A stretch of DNA of 64,000 bases from Streptomyces sp. A0958. GTDB taxonomy: Bacteria; Actinomycetota; Actinomycetes; Streptomycetales; Streptomycetaceae. Within the stretch, counting starts at the first letter, position 1; each line of letters begins with the position of its first letter. The DNA is taken from positions 62,001 through 126,000 of the forward strand of contig NZ_SSBK01000002.1 in NCBI RefSeq assembly GCF_004795035.1. Direction: 5' to 3'. Below, in pieces: positions 19,333 to 28,622 of this stretch. The notes under the pieces were generated by a model. That model saw only the letters and a program-made list of their open reading frames with translations, did no database searches and was not told where the DNA came from. The position numbers and the translations under genes are program-made.

Positions 19333-19349
19333 ATACCCCCTAGGGGTAT
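19333..19349. promoter_or_regulatory. CsoR-type copper operator upstream of copZ
   Basis: ATACCCC (19333-19339), spacer CTA, GGGGTAT (19343-19349) form a perfect inverted repeat. This matches the G/C-tract palindrome bound by the Cu(I)-sensing repressor CsoR in Streptomyces. The right arm overlaps TATAAA, a likely -10 element. Copper binding to CsoR would release the repressor and induce copZA. Confidence 0.82.
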
Positions 19350-19423
19350 AAAGTGGAGAACGTGGAGGCGCACCGGCGTGCGCCCGCCCACCCACCTGTG
19401 TGCCCGTCGAAGAGGAGAACACG

Positions 19424-19732
19424 ATGACCGCCGAGACCCAGCTCCCCCAGGCGACCGGCTCCTGCTGCTCGCCCAGCGGTTCCTGCCACGACAGCGCGGG
19501 CACGGACGCCGGACAGGCCGGCGTGACCACCGTCTACCAGGTGACCGGCATGACCTGCGGGCACTGCGAGGGCGCGGTCTCCGAGGAGATCTCCGCCATC
19601 GACGGTGTCACCTCGGTGAAGGCCGTGGCGTCCACCGGACAGGTGACGGTGGTCTCCCGGGCCGCCCTGGACGACGAGGCCGTACGCGCCGCCGTCGACG
19701 AGGCGGGTTACGAGCTCGCCGGGCGCGCCTGA
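19424..19732 (+). CDS. copZ: Copper chaperone CopZ (heavy-metal-associated domain)
   Basis: A 102-residue cytoplasmic chaperone; AGAGGAG lies six bases before the ATG. The HMA fold starts near residue 33 ([20 protein letters not shown]) with the Cu(I)-binding MTCGHC, and ends [12 protein letters not shown]. An N-terminal extension has two further Cys pairs/His ([15 protein letters not shown]), giving extra possible metal ligands, a variation seen in some actinobacterial CopZ proteins. It lies 107 bases before copA and behind a CsoR operator, so the pair should be copper-induced and CopZ should hand Cu(I) to CopA. Confidence 0.92.
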   Translation: MTAETQLPQATGSCCSPSGSCHDSAGTDAGQAGVTTVYQVTGMTCGHCEGAVSEEISAIDGVTSVKAVASTGQVTVVSRAALDDEAVRAAVDEAGYELAGRA

Positions 19733-19838
19733 CCGCCTCGGGAACCGCCCCTCCCCGCACCACCCCGTTTCCGCCGGGCCGGACCGACCAGCAGATACTG
19801 GTGGGGTACGGCCCGGTCGGCGTTCCAGGAGTTCGGAC

Positions 19839-22262
19839 ATGCACAGCGCACCAGAGGCCGGAACCGCTGCGGCGGCGAGTTCGGAAGCCGAGTTCGTGAT
19901 CGGCGGCATGACCTGCGCCTCCTGCGCGGCCCGCGTCGAGAAGAAGCTCAACCGGATGGACGGCGTCACCGCCACCGTCAACTACGCCACCGAGAAGGCC
20001 CGCGTCAGCTACCGGGACGCCGACGTCTCCGTACAGGACCTCATCACCACGGTCGAGAAGACCGGCTACACCGCGAAGCCGGTAGCCCGACCCGCCCCGA
20101 AGGCCGCCGAGCCCGCCGAGACCACCCGCCCGGAACCGGAGACGGCGACAGAACCGGAATCCGGCCCGCAGCAAAAACCGGAACGAGAACCGGGACAGGG
20201 ACCGGGACAAGAACCGGAATCCGGGCCGAAGCACGAACCCGACCGAGAACCGGAACCGGAACCGGAACCGGAACCGGAGTCCGGAGCCGCGTCCGAGCTC
20301 GCCCCCCTCCGGCAGCGGCTCATCGTCTCCGCCGTCCTCGCCGCCCCCGTCGTCGCCCTCGCGATGATCCCGGCCCTGCAGTTCGACAACTGGCAGTGGC
20401 TCTCGCTCACCCTCGCCGCTCCCGTCGTCGTCTGGGGCGGGCTGCCCTTCCACCGGGCCACCTGGACCAACCTGCGGCACGGCGCGGCCACCATGGACAC
20501 CCTGGTCTCCGTCGGAACCCTCGCCGCCTTCGGCTGGTCCCTGTGGGCGCTGTTCCTCGGTGACGCCGGGATGCCCGGCATGCGGCACGGCTTCGACCTG
20601 ACGGCCTCCCGCACCGAGGCCTCGGCCACCATCTATCTGGAGGTCTCGGCGGGCGTCGTCACCTTCATCCTGCTGGGCCGCTATCTGGAAGCGAAGTCCA
20701 AGCGGAGGGCGGGTTCGGCCCTGCGGGCCCTGATGCATCTGGGCGCCAAGGACGTGGCCGTCCTGCGGGGCGGCGCCGAAGTACGCATCCCCGTCGGCCG
20801 GCTCGCCGTGGGCGACCGCTTCGTCGTCCGCCCGGGCGAGAAGATCGCGACGGACGGGACCGTCGTGGAGGGCGCCTCGGCGGTGGACGCGTCCATGCTC
20901 ACCGGCGAGTCCGTCCCGGTCGACGTGGGCGTGGGGGACCAGGTCACCGGTGCCACCGTGAACGTCTCCGGCCGGCTCGTCGTCGAGGCGGCCCGGGTCG
21001 GCGGCGACACGCAGCTGGCCCGGATGGCGAAGCTGGTCGAGGACGCGCAGAACGGCAAGGCCGAGGTGCAGCGCCTGGCCGACCGGATCTCGGCGGTGTT
21101 CGTCCCGGTCGTCCTGCTCATCGCCCTCGGCACGCTGATCGTCTGGCTGCTCACCACGGACGACGTGACGGCCGCGTTCACGGCAGCCGTCGCCGTCCTG
21201 ATCATCGCCTGCCCGTGCGCCCTGGGCCTCGCCACGCCGACCGCCCTCATGGTCGGTACCGGGCGCGGCGCCCAGCTGGGCATCCTGATCAAGGGCCCCG
21301 AGGTCCTGGAGTCCACCCGCCGCGTCGACACGATCGTCCTCGACAAGACGGGCACGGTCACCACCGGCCGCATGACCCTCCAGGCCGTCCACACCGCCCC
21401 CGGCACCACCGAGACCGACGTCCTGCGCCTGGCCGGCGCCCTGGAACACGCCTCCGAGCACCCCATCGCCCAGGCCGTCGCCACCGGCGCCACCGACCGC
21501 ACCGGCGCCCCCCTCCCCACCCCCCAGGACTTCACCAACGTCCCCGGACTCGGCGTCCGGGGCACCGTCGAAGACCACACCGTCCTCGTCGGACGCCCCC
21601 GGCTGCTCACCGACACCGGAACGAACCTCCCCGACACACTGACCGCCGCACTGACGCAGGCCGCCACTCAGGGACGTACGGCAATCGCGGTCGCCTGGGA
21701 CGGCGAGGCGCGCGGCGTCCTCGAAGTCGCCGACGCGGTCAAGGAATCCAGCGCGGAGGCCGTCGCCGCGCTCCGGGCGCTCGGCCTGACGCCGATCCTG
21801 CTGACCGGCGACAACCGGGCCGTGGCGCAGTCCGTGGCCCGCGAGGTCGGCATCGAGGAGGTCCGCGCGGAGGTGCTGCCGGAGGAAAAGGCGCACGTCA
21901 TCGAGGGTCTTCAGGCCCAGGGGCGGGTGGTCGCCATGGTCGGTGACGGGGTCAACGACGCCGCCGCGCTGGCCACCGCCGACCTCGGCCTGGCCATGGG
22001 CACCGGCACGGACGCGGCGATCGAGGCGAGCGATCTGACGCTGGTTCGTGGAGATCTCAAGGTGACCGCTGACGCCATCCGTCTCTCCCGGCGCACCCTC
22101 ACTACGATCAAGGGCAACCTTTTCTGGGCATTCGGCTACAACGTTGCCGCTCTACCCCTTGCGGCATTTGGCCTGCTCAACCCTATGATTGCTGGAGCGG
22201 CGATGGCCTTCTCATCGGTCTTCGTCGTGACGAACAGCCTGCGCCTGCGGTCCTTCACGTAA
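19839..22262 (+). CDS. copA: Copper-exporting P1B-type ATPase
   Basis: An 807-residue Cu(I) exporter. A single N-terminal HMA domain ([20 protein letters not shown]) is followed by an unusual linker at about 85-148 made of Glu/Pro/Arg/Lys repeats ([10 protein letters not shown] and similar). Next come eight predicted membrane helices. Core motifs: TGES in the actuator domain, [20 protein letters not shown] in helix 6, phosphorylated Asp in [11 protein letters not shown]-type nucleotide site [12 protein letters not shown], and [16 protein letters not shown]. It should pump Cu(I) out of the cytosol at the expense of ATP. The C-terminus ([20 protein letters not shown]) is normal. Probably one transcript with copZ. 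Confidence 0.95.
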   Translation: MHSAPEAGTAAAASSEAEFVIGGMTCASCAARVEKKLNRMDGVTATVNYATEKARVSYRDADVSVQDLITTVEKTGYTAKPVARPAPKAAEPAETTRPEPETATEPESGPQQKPEREPGQGPGQEPESGPKHEPDREPEPEPEPEPESGAASELAPLRQRLIVSAVLAAPVVALAMIPALQFDNWQWLSLTLAAPVVVWGGLPFHRATWTNLRHGAATMDTLVSVGTLAAFGWSLWALFLGDAGMPGMRHGFDLTASRTEASATIYLEVSAGVVTFILLGRYLEAKSKRRAGSALRALMHLGAKDVAVLRGGAEVRIPVGRLAVGDRFVVRPGEKIATDGTVVEGASAVDASMLTGESVPVDVGVGDQVTGATVNVSGRLVVEAARVGGDTQLARMAKLVEDAQNGKAEVQRLADRISAVFVPVVLLIALGTLIVWLLTTDDVTAAFTAAVAVLIIACPCALGLATPTALMVGTGRGAQLGILIKGPEVLESTRRVDTIVLDKTGTVTTGRMTLQAVHTAPGTTETDVLRLAGALEHASEHPIAQAVATGATDRTGAPLPTPQDFTNVPGLGVRGTVEDHTVLVGRPRLLTDTGTNLPDTLTAALTQAATQGRTAIAVAWDGEARGVLEVADAVKESSAEAVAALRALGLTPILLTGDNRAVAQSVAREVGIEEVRAEVLPEEKAHVIEGLQAQGRVVAMVGDGVNDAAALATADLGLAMGTGTDAAIEASDLTLVRGDLKVTADAIRLSRRTLTTIKGNLFWAFGYNVAALPLAAFGLLNPMIAGAAMAFSSVFVVTNSLRLRSFT

Positions 22263-22334
22263 TTTCCACAATGAGATTCAGATCACATCGGTTTCAGGGT
22301 AACCATTCGATGGGTTCGCGAGTCTTAGAGTGCG

Positions 22335-22427
22335 ATGCCAAGGATGTCTTGGGGGACGTCCGGCGGAGCGTCTTGGGGGATGCTCCGGGCAAGCGTGGGC
22401 CGGGGCACGTACACCGGGGAGCTTTGA
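22335..22427 (+). CDS. Possible 30-codon small ORF
   Basis: ATG at 22335 to TGA 22425-22427, product starting MPRMSWGTSGGASWGMLRAS and ending GRGTYTGEL. No ribosome binding site is visible; a TAGAGT hexamer only four bases upstream could be the -10 of a leaderless transcript. The repeated WGTSGGASWGML composition follows from the DNA repeat. The evidence for translation is weak. Confidence 0.25.
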   Translation: MPRMSWGTSGGASWGMLRASVGRGTYTGEL

Positions 22428-22698
22428 GCGGCCCTCCCGTCAGTACGTACCCCGGCAGACCACAGGAGCAGGCGGAAGAAGCGCAGGACAAGCAGGACCG
22501 AGGAACACCCAGGAGCTTCGGCTCCCACAGAACGCCCGGCCGGATCCCGTGGGGGGAATCCGCTCCGGGATATGGGAAGCGCCTCGCTGTCGGCCCGTGG
22601 GGGGATCGATGGCGGGGCGCTTCTCGCTGTACACGGGAGCGCCCCGAGCCCCGGGCTCCATTCCGTGGCACCCACGGCCGGCGCCCTGAAACGCACAA

Positions 22699-22749
22699 CG
22701 CCCCCGGACTCCGCGCTCGCTCGGGGTGAGTGCGCGGCAGTCGGGGGCG
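22699..22749 (-). terminator. Terminator hairpin downstream of citrate synthase
   Basis: CGCCCCC-GACT-CCGCGC (from 22699) pairs with GCGCGG-AGTC-GGGGGCG (to 22749), with single-base bulges and a 15-base apical loop. It lies about 55 bases after the stop of the minus-strand citrate synthase gene at 22803. Confidence 0.65.
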
Positions 22750-22802
22750 AAGGAGTCCGGCGTCAGTCAGGGCCGGGGCGATACGAGGGTCCGGTCAGGC
22801 GC

Positions 22803-24101
22803 TCAGCGGCCCTCGACCGGGACGAAGTCGCGCAGGACCTCGCCGGTGTAGATCTGGCGCGGGCGGCCGATGCGGGAACCCGGCTCCTTGATCATCTCGT
22901 GCCACTGGGCGATCCAGCCGGGGAGGCGGCCGAGCGCGAAGAGCACGGTGAACATCTCGGTCGGGAAGCCCATGGCGCGGTAGATCAGGCCCGTGTAGAA
23001 GTCCACGTTCGGGTAGAGGTTGCGCGAGACGAAGTACTCGTCGGAGAGCGCGTGCTCCTCCAGCTTGAGCGCGATGTCGAGCAGCTCGTCGGACTTGCCG
23101 AGCGCGGACAGCACGTCGTGGGCCGCGGCCTTGATGATCTTGGCGCGCGGGTCGAAGGACTTGTACACCCGGTGGCCGAAGCCCATCAGGCGGACGCCGT
23201 CCTCCTTGTTCTTCACCTTGCGGATGAAGGAGTCGACGTCGCCGCCGTTGGCCTGGATGCCTTCCAGCATCTCCAGCACGGACTGGTTGGCGCCGCCGTG
23301 CAGGGGGCCCCACAGCGCCGAGATGCCGGCGGAGATCGAGGCGAACATGTTCGCCTGCGAGGAGCCGACCAGGCGCACGGTGGAGGTCGAACAGTTCTGC
23401 TCGTGGTCCGCGTGCAGGATGAGCAGCTTGTCGAGCGCCGAGACGACGACCGGGTCCAGCTCGTACTCCTGGGCGGGGACCGAGAAGGTCATCCGCAGGA
23501 AGTTCTCGACGTAGCCGAGGTCGTTGCGCGGGTAGACGAACGGGTGACCGATCGACTTCTTGTACGCGTACGCGGCGATGGTCGGGAGCTTGGCGAGCAG
23601 CCGGATCGTGGAGAGGTGGCGCTGCTCCTCGTCGAACGGGTTGTGGCTGTCCTGGTAGAACGTGGACAGCGCGCTGACGACCGAGGACAGCATGGCCATC
23701 GGGTGGGCGTCGCGCGGGAAGCCGTCGAAGAACCGCTTGACGTCCTCGTGCAGCAGGGTGTGCTGGGTGATCTCGTTCTTGAAGGTCGACAGCTCGTCGA
23801 CCTTGGGAAGCTCACCGTTGATGAGCGTGTACGCGACCTCGAGGAACGTCGAGCGCTCGGCGAGCTGCTCGATCGGGTAGCCGCGGTACCGCAGGATGCC
23901 CTGCTCGCCGTCGAGGTAGGTGATGGCCGATTTATAGGCAGCGGTGTTGCCGTATCCGCTGTCCAGCGTCACCAGGCCGGTGTTCGCCCGGAGCTTCCCG
24001 ATGTCGAAGCCCTTGTCGCCGACGGTGCTGTCGATCACCGGGTAGGTGTACTCGCCATCGCCGTACCGCAGTACCACAGCGTTGTTGGTGTGCTCGCTCA
24101 C
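22803..24101 (-). CDS. Citrate synthase (type II)
   Basis: A 432-residue enzyme condensing oxaloacetate and acetyl-CoA to citrate at the entry of the TCA cycle. The GTG at 24101 with GAGGGA upstream gives the normal length of hexameric type II enzymes; the 18 extra upstream codons are not conserved-looking. Catalytic residues are visible: the first His in LWGPLHGGANQSVLEML, the second His in MGFGHRVYKSFDPRAKI, and the Asp in NVDFYTGLIYRAMGFP. The N-terminus (YPVIDSTVGDKGFDIGKLRA) is of the GltA type. From memory the neighbourhood with copZA fits S. coelicolor citA, though the symbol is not fixed by sequence. Confidence 0.95.
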   Translation of the reverse strand: MSEHTNNAVVLRYGDGEYTYPVIDSTVGDKGFDIGKLRANTGLVTLDSGYGNTAAYKSAITYLDGEQGILRYRGYPIEQLAERSTFLEVAYTLINGELPKVDELSTFKNEITQHTLLHEDVKRFFDGFPRDAHPMAMLSSVVSALSTFYQDSHNPFDEEQRHLSTIRLLAKLPTIAAYAYKKSIGHPFVYPRNDLGYVENFLRMTFSVPAQEYELDPVVVSALDKLLILHADHEQNCSTSTVRLVGSSQANMFASISAGISALWGPLHGGANQSVLEMLEGIQANGGDVDSFIRKVKNKEDGVRLMGFGHRVYKSFDPRAKIIKAAAHDVLSALGKSDELLDIALKLEEHALSDEYFVSRNLYPNVDFYTGLIYRAMGFPTEMFTVLFALGRLPGWIAQWHEMIKEPGSRIGRPRQIYTGEVLRDFVPVEGR

Positions 24102-24208
24102 GTCATCCCTCACCGACGTAGTGCCTCTTCTTCGAGGTTCCCTGACTGTCTCCACCCTCCCCCATTTGGCTCAGGAGAGTGCACTCGGGGTCGTCCATTG
24201 GACCTACT

Positions 24209-24227
24209 CGCGGCACTGAGTGCCGCG
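24209..24227 (-). terminator. Short perfect hairpin after recD2
   Basis: CGCGGCACT (24209-24217), one-base centre, AGTGCCGCG (24219-24227). It starts three bases after the recD2 stop (24231-24233) on the minus strand and precedes the citA start region. Either a short terminator or an operator in the citA promoter region. Confidence 0.5.
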
Positions 24228-24230
24228 AAC

Positions 24231-26540
24231 TTAGCCATCCTGCCCCCTTGACTGCGGTTCCGGAAGACCTCCGTGATGTTTCCCACCGATTTGATCGATC
24301 ATTTTTTCCGGGAATCCTCCTCCGGGGCCTCCGTGCAGCCGGTAATCCAGCGCCGTACACCGTCTGCCTGCGGAAACCGTGCGGACCGCCTGGCCGATCG
24401 CCTGCCGGGAGCCGACCAGCACGACGAGCTTCTTGGCCCGCGTCACGGCGGTGTACAGCAGGTTCCGCTGGAGCATCATCCAGGCGCTCCTCGTCACCGG
24501 GATGACCACGGCGGGGTACTCGCTGCCCTGGGAACGGTGGATCGTCATGGCGTACGCGTGGGACAGCTCGTCCAGCTCGTCGAAGTCGTAACCGATCTCC
24601 TCGTCCTCGTCGGTGAGGACCGTCAGCCGCTGTTCGTCCAGGTCAAGGCCGGTGACGACACCCACCGTGCCGTTGAAGACGCCGTTCTCGCCCTTGTCGT
24701 AGTTGTTGCGGATCTGGGTCACCTTGTCGCCCACGCGGAACACCCGGCCGCCGAACCGCTTCTCCGGCACCCCGGGCCGGCCCGGGGTGATCGCCTGCTG
24801 GAGGAGCCCGTTGAGATGACCGGCCCCGGCCGGGCCCCGGTGCATCGGGGCGAGGACCTGTACGTCCCGGCGCGGATTCAGTCCGAACTTGGCCGGAATA
24901 CGACGGGAGGCGACGTCCACCGCCAGCACCCCGGCGTCCTCCGTCTCGTCCTCGACGAAGAGGAAGAAGTCGCTGAGCCCCTGGGTGAGGGGCGGCACGC
25001 CCGAGTTGATCCGGTGGGCGTTGGTGACGACGCCCGACTGCTGGGCCTGGCGGAAAATGGTGGTCAGCCGGACCGCCGGGACCGGGCCGCCGTCCGCGAG
25101 CAGGTCCCGCAGCACCTCCCCCGCCCCCACCGAGGGCAGCTGGTCCACATCGCCGACGAGCAGCAGATGGGCACCCGGTGCCACCGCCTTGACGAGCTTG
25201 TTGGCGAGGAGCAGATCGAGCATCGACGCCTCGTCCACGACGACCAGGTCGGCGTCCAGCGGACGGTCCCGGTCGTACGCCGCGTCGCCGCCGGGCTTCA
25301 GCTCCAGCAGCCGGTGCACGGTGGACGCCTCGGCCCCGGTCAGCTCCGAGAGCCGCTTCGCCGCCCGCCCGGTGGGCGCGGCCAGCACCACTTTCGCCTT
25401 CTTCGCGCGGGCCAGCTCCACGATGGAGCGGACCGTGAACGACTTGCCGCAGCCCGGCCCGCCCGTCAGGACGGCGACCTTCCGGCTGAGCGCGAGCCGT
25501 ACGGCGGCCTCCTGCTCGGGCGCCAGCTTGGCGCCGGTGCGGCCCGCGAGCCACTTCAGGGCCTTGTCCCAGTCGACGTCCGCGAAGGCCGGCATCCGCT
25601 CCTCCGGCGTCCGAAGCAGCCGCCGCACCTGCGAGGCGAGCGAGATCTCGGCCCGGTGGAAGGGCACCAGATAGACGGCCGTGACCGGCTCCCCGCCCTC
25701 GGGCGACGGCACCTTCTCCCGCACGACCCCCTCCGGCTCCTCGGCCAGCTCGGCCAGGCAGTCGATGACCAGGCCGGTGTCCACCTGGAGGAGCTTCACC
25801 GCGTCCGCGATCAGCCGTTCCTCGGGCAGGAAGCAGTGCCCCTGGTCGGTGGACTGGGACAGCGCGTACTGGAGTCCGGCCTTGACCCGTTCCGGGCTGT
25901 CGTGCGGGATGCCGACCGCCTGGGCGATCTTGTCGGCGGTGAGGAAGCCGATGCCCCAGACGTCGGCGGCCAGCCGGTAGGGCTGGTTCTTCACGACGGA
26001 GATCGAGGCGTCCTCGTACTTCTTGTAGATACGGACGGCGATGGACGTCGAGACGCCGACGCCCTGGAGGAAGACCATGACCTCCTTGATCGCCTTCTGT
26101 TCCTCCCAGGCGGCGGCGATCATCTTCGTCCGCTTCGGCCCGAGCCCGGGGACCTCGACCAGGCGCTTCGGCTCCCGCTCGATGATGTCGAGGGTGTCGA
26201 CGCCGAAGTGGGTGGTGATCCGGTCGGCCATGACCGGGCCGATGCCCTTGATCAGCCCGGAGCCGAGATAGCGGCGGATGCCCTGGATGGTGGCCGGGAG
26301 GATCGTCGTGTAGTTCTCGACGGTGAACTGCTTCCCGTACTGCGAGTGGGAGCCCCAACGCCCCTCCATCCGCAGCGACTCCCCCGGCTGCGCCCCGAGC
26401 AGCGAGCCCACCACGGTGAGCAGATCCCCGGCCCCGCGCCCGGTGTCGACGCGGGCGACCGTGTACCCGTTCTCCTCGTTCGCGTACGTGATGCGCTCGA
26501 GTACGCCTTCGAGGACGGCCATGTTCGGCATGCTGGACAT
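24231..26540 (-). CDS. recD2: RecD2-family ATP-dependent DNA helicase
   Basis: A 769-residue 5'-3' helicase of superfamily 1B acting in DNA repair without RecBC. The ATG at 26540 starts MSSMPNMAVLEG; the longer frame upstream is a Pro/Gly-rich shadow. An N-terminal OB/helix-hairpin-helix part (LGSGLIKGIGPVMADRITTH, LVEVPGLGPKRTKMIAAAWE) is typical of RecD2. Helicase motifs follow: I, TGGPGCGKSFTVRS near 362; II, VVVDEASMLD near 435; III, LLLVGDVDQLPSVGAG; IV, LTTIFRQAQ; VI, YAMTIHRSQGSEYPAVVIPV and LLYTAVTRAKKLVVLVGS near 670-710. A C-terminal tail of about 35 Gly/His-rich residues is extra. It stands alone, upstream of citrate synthase. Confidence 0.92.
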   Translation of the reverse strand: MSSMPNMAVLEGVLERITYANEENGYTVARVDTGRGAGDLLTVVGSLLGAQPGESLRMEGRWGSHSQYGKQFTVENYTTILPATIQGIRRYLGSGLIKGIGPVMADRITTHFGVDTLDIIEREPKRLVEVPGLGPKRTKMIAAAWEEQKAIKEVMVFLQGVGVSTSIAVRIYKKYEDASISVVKNQPYRLAADVWGIGFLTADKIAQAVGIPHDSPERVKAGLQYALSQSTDQGHCFLPEERLIADAVKLLQVDTGLVIDCLAELAEEPEGVVREKVPSPEGGEPVTAVYLVPFHRAEISLASQVRRLLRTPEERMPAFADVDWDKALKWLAGRTGAKLAPEQEAAVRLALSRKVAVLTGGPGCGKSFTVRSIVELARAKKAKVVLAAPTGRAAKRLSELTGAEASTVHRLLELKPGGDAAYDRDRPLDADLVVVDEASMLDLLLANKLVKAVAPGAHLLLVGDVDQLPSVGAGEVLRDLLADGGPVPAVRLTTIFRQAQQSGVVTNAHRINSGVPPLTQGLSDFFLFVEDETEDAGVLAVDVASRRIPAKFGLNPRRDVQVLAPMHRGPAGAGHLNGLLQQAITPGRPGVPEKRFGGRVFRVGDKVTQIRNNYDKGENGVFNGTVGVVTGLDLDEQRLTVLTDEDEEIGYDFDELDELSHAYAMTIHRSQGSEYPAVVIPVTRSAWMMLQRNLLYTAVTRAKKLVVLVGSRQAIGQAVRTVSAGRRCTALDYRLHGGPGGGFPEKMIDQIGGKHHGGLPEPQSRGQDG

Positions 26541-26638
26541 GGCTCGACGGTACCGGGCCGGGCTGACACCGGGCTCCGGGACCGGGGGCCGCGTGGGGCC
26601 CGTCCGGGATGCCCCGGCTCCCGGACTACGCTTCAGGC

Positions 26639-26995
26639 ATGGACCCGTCCGAGGGCCGGCCCCGCACTCCCGAGCCGGCCGAGCCACTGCCGTGGTTCGG
26701 CGGCGGCAGGAACGGCCCGCACCGGTTCGGGGCTCTGCGCAGGCCGAAGGACGCCGTCATCGCCGGACTGCTGGTGCTCGTCCTCGGCATCGGCACTCTC
26801 GTCAGCGGCCTCAACGGCGGGCACAGCAGCCGCGGGAGTTCCGTGAGCGACGCGCTGGGGAGCTGGGGCGATGTGGTCGCCCTGTTCATCTGCGCCGTCG
26901 TGAGCGGCCTCGGCGCGTTCCTGTTCGTCGTGGGGGTCGTCCGCCATCCCTGGTACCGCAGGTACCGGCGGACCCACGGGCGCCCGCCGTTCTGA
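26639..26995 (+). CDS. Small two-helix membrane protein
   Basis: Predicted 118 residues from ATG 26639, divergent from recD2 with 98 bases between. A Pro-rich cytoplasmic N-terminus (about 1-35) is followed by helices DAVIAGLLVLVLGIGTLVSG and VVALFICAVVSGLGAFLFVV, and a basic tail RHPWYRRYRRTHGRPPF. No known domain. A typical actinobacterial small membrane protein, perhaps an envelope accessory factor. No binding motif seen. Confidence 0.65.
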   Translation: MDPSEGRPRTPEPAEPLPWFGGGRNGPHRFGALRRPKDAVIAGLLVLVLGIGTLVSGLNGGHSSRGSSVSDALGSWGDVVALFICAVVSGLGAFLFVVGVVRHPWYRRYRRTHGRPPF

Positions 26996-27179
26996 CCTCC
27001 GACCCGGGCGACCCGGGCGACGGGGCGACGACGAGCCGGTCGATGTCCGTCTCGGCGGCGCGGGCCGAGTACGAGGAGTCGGCCTCCGCGCCGCCGGCCG
27101 AGGGGGCCGCTGTGCGGTGACACCGGGGCCCCCGTCCGGGACAGCGGGACTCTCGCCGGTCCGGCCGTCGCCAGGGCCG

Positions 27180-27578
27180 TCAGGGCGTCGGCCGGTCACC
27201 GCCGCTGGGTGCACGGCTCAGGTCCACGACACAGAAGATGTTGTCGTCCGGATCGGCGAGAACAACGAAGTCGGGATCGGGCGGGTAGTGGTCCCAGTCG
27301 ACGGTTCGCGCGCCGAGACCGACCAGTCGCCGGACCTCCGCCTGTTGTTCCTCGGCCGTGTCCGTGAAGAGGTCCAGGTGGAGGCGGGGGTGCGGCTCGG
27401 CCGGGGAGGCGCTGCGCAACAGGCCAAGGGCTCGGCCGGAGCCGTCGGGGTAGGTGAGCGTCCGCCACGTTTCGGTCCTCCACTCCTCGGTGGCGACCAG
27501 GTTCAGGGCGGCGGTCCAGAAAGCCTCTGCGCGGGGAACGTCCGTGACACCGATGACGGGGATTCCTAGTCTCAGCAT
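27180..27578 (-). CDS. Glyoxalase/bleomycin-resistance (VOC) family protein
   Basis: Predicted 132 residues, one VOC domain of two beta-alpha-beta-beta-beta units. MLRLGIPVIGVTDVPRAEAF begins unit one; HPRLHLDLFTDTAEEQQAEV begins unit two, with potential metal ligand His; DFVVLADPDDNIFCVVDL is the closing Glu/Asp strand motif (normally PEGNxFCV, here DPDDNIFCVVDL). Such proteins are lyases, dioxygenases or antibiotic-binding proteins; the substrate cannot be told. Stand-alone gene. The ATG at 27578 is preferred because the 25 upstream codons lie outside the fold. Confidence 0.8.
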   Translation of the reverse strand: MLRLGIPVIGVTDVPRAEAFWTAALNLVATEEWRTETWRTLTYPDGSGRALGLLRSASPAEPHPRLHLDLFTDTAEEQQAEVRRLVGLGARTVDWDHYPPDPDFVVLADPDDNIFCVVDLSRAPSGGDRPTP

Positions 27579-27779
27579 GAACGCGAGCCTAGGCCTTGTC
27601 CTGTGCTGATCCTTGGAGTGGTGGGCCGGCCGGGGTCGAATCCTCGGCACCACCCTCGGGGTACCGGCCTCGCTTCACCTCGCGTCCGCACGACACGGCT
27701 GCGGGTGGCAGGGGCGGCCCGATTGACCAGGTCGGGACTCGCCTCCCCCTCCCTGTGGGCCGCCCGCAGAAGCACCTCG

Positions 27780-28622
27780 TTACGCCCGCCTCAGATCGGC
27801 CCGCACCAGATCGTGGTCGGAGTACGGAGTGAGATGCGCACCGTGGTCGAGTGGGGCGAAGCCGCGCAGAAAGATGTAGTCGAACTTGCTGCGCCAATCG
27901 GTGGTCGGCTCGCACGTACGGGCCGCCGAGGGACCGCACTCGGGGTCCGCGTCCGCGGCCGGGCCCCACATCACGGCGAGTTCAGCGGCATCCGGCACCG
28001 CGTTGAAGTCTCCGAGAACGATCGTGCGGTCATGCCGGGCGACCGCCTTCGCCAGCACGGCGGTCTGCTTGGCGCGGACTGAATCCTGACTCCACTGGGC
28101 CAGGTGCGTGTTGAAGACCCGGACGGGCGTGCCGTCCACGAGGGTGGTGACGGCCATGTACCCGCGGTCCTCGGAACCGCCGTCGGGGTACTCCACGTTC
28201 ACGGGGTCGGTCATCGGAGCGGCCGAGAGGATTGCCTGGCCGAAGCCCCCCGGACTCCACGGCACTCCCCCGCAGCGGCTCCAACTCCGCAGAACCGATC
28301 CGTACTCGACGTGGTAGACCAGCCCGTACAGATACTGGAGATGATCCCGGATTCTCTCGACATCACCCACGCACGCTTCTTGCAGGCCGATGACCTGAGG
28401 CGCGTACGTGGCGATCTCCGCCGCCCGGCCGACGTTCCGGCCGCTCCCCTTGCAGGGATTGCAGATGTTCCACGTCATGACGCGGTTCGGCACGACTTCC
28501 TGGGGAGCGCCGGCCGGCAGCGGCTTGGCGATGTAGGCGCCCTCCGGTGCGCTGGGGCCGGCTAGCAGCACGCAGGCCACGACCAGCACGCCCACGAGCC
28601 ACCGCGCGCCGGTTCCGGTCAC
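27780..28622 (-). CDS. Secreted endonuclease/exonuclease/phosphatase-family protein
   Basis: Predicted 280 residues; the GTG at 28622 has a strong GAGGAGG five bases upstream, which rules out the 344-residue frame. An N-terminal hydrophobic segment (ARWLVGVLVVACVLLAG) is a signal or anchor. The EEP fold shows MTWNICNPCKGSG, GLQEACVGDVERI (metal-binding Glu), NTHLAQ, VLGDFNAVPDAAEL (Asp/Asn) and the terminal SDHDLVRADL (catalytic His), so active-site residues are complete. It should cleave a phosphodiester outside the cell (nucleic acid or phospholipid headgroup). Four or more Cys suggest disulphides. Confidence 0.87.
   Translation of the reverse strand: MTGTGARWLVGVLVVACVLLAGPSAPEGAYIAKPLPAGAPQEVVPNRVMTWNICNPCKGSGRNVGRAAEIATYAPQVIGLQEACVGDVERIRDHLQYLYGLVYHVEYGSVLRSWSRCGGVPWSPGGFGQAILSAAPMTDPVNVEYPDGGSEDRGYMAVTTLVDGTPVRVFNTHLAQWSQDSVRAKQTAVLAKAVARHDRTIVLGDFNAVPDAAELAVMWGPAADADPECGPSAARTCEPTTDWRSKFDYIFLRGFAPLDHGAHLTPYSDHDLVRADLRRA

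Larger units (their letters stand above)
22263..22802. other. 540-bp region between copA and citrate synthase
   Basis: No gene with convincing codon usage fills this stretch. It contains: a repeated GTCTTGGGGGA (near 22348 and 22371); a GGAGC-TTCG-GCTCC tetraloop hairpin at 22512-22525; a stem GGGGCGCT/AGCGCCCC at 22614-22645; a possible 30-codon frame at 22335-22427; and the citA terminator at 22699-22749. The first 60 bases after copA are less GC-rich and promoter-like. Several stable hairpins in a row could mean an untranslated RNA, but nothing identifies one. Confidence 0.5.

Noticed and set aside
27615..27660. T-loop-like GGTCGAATCC with flanking CACCACC, reminding of a tRNA 3' end or att site
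   Set aside because: No matching acceptor, D or anticodon arms upstream, and the T-stem pairs poorly; a chance match in GC-rich DNA.
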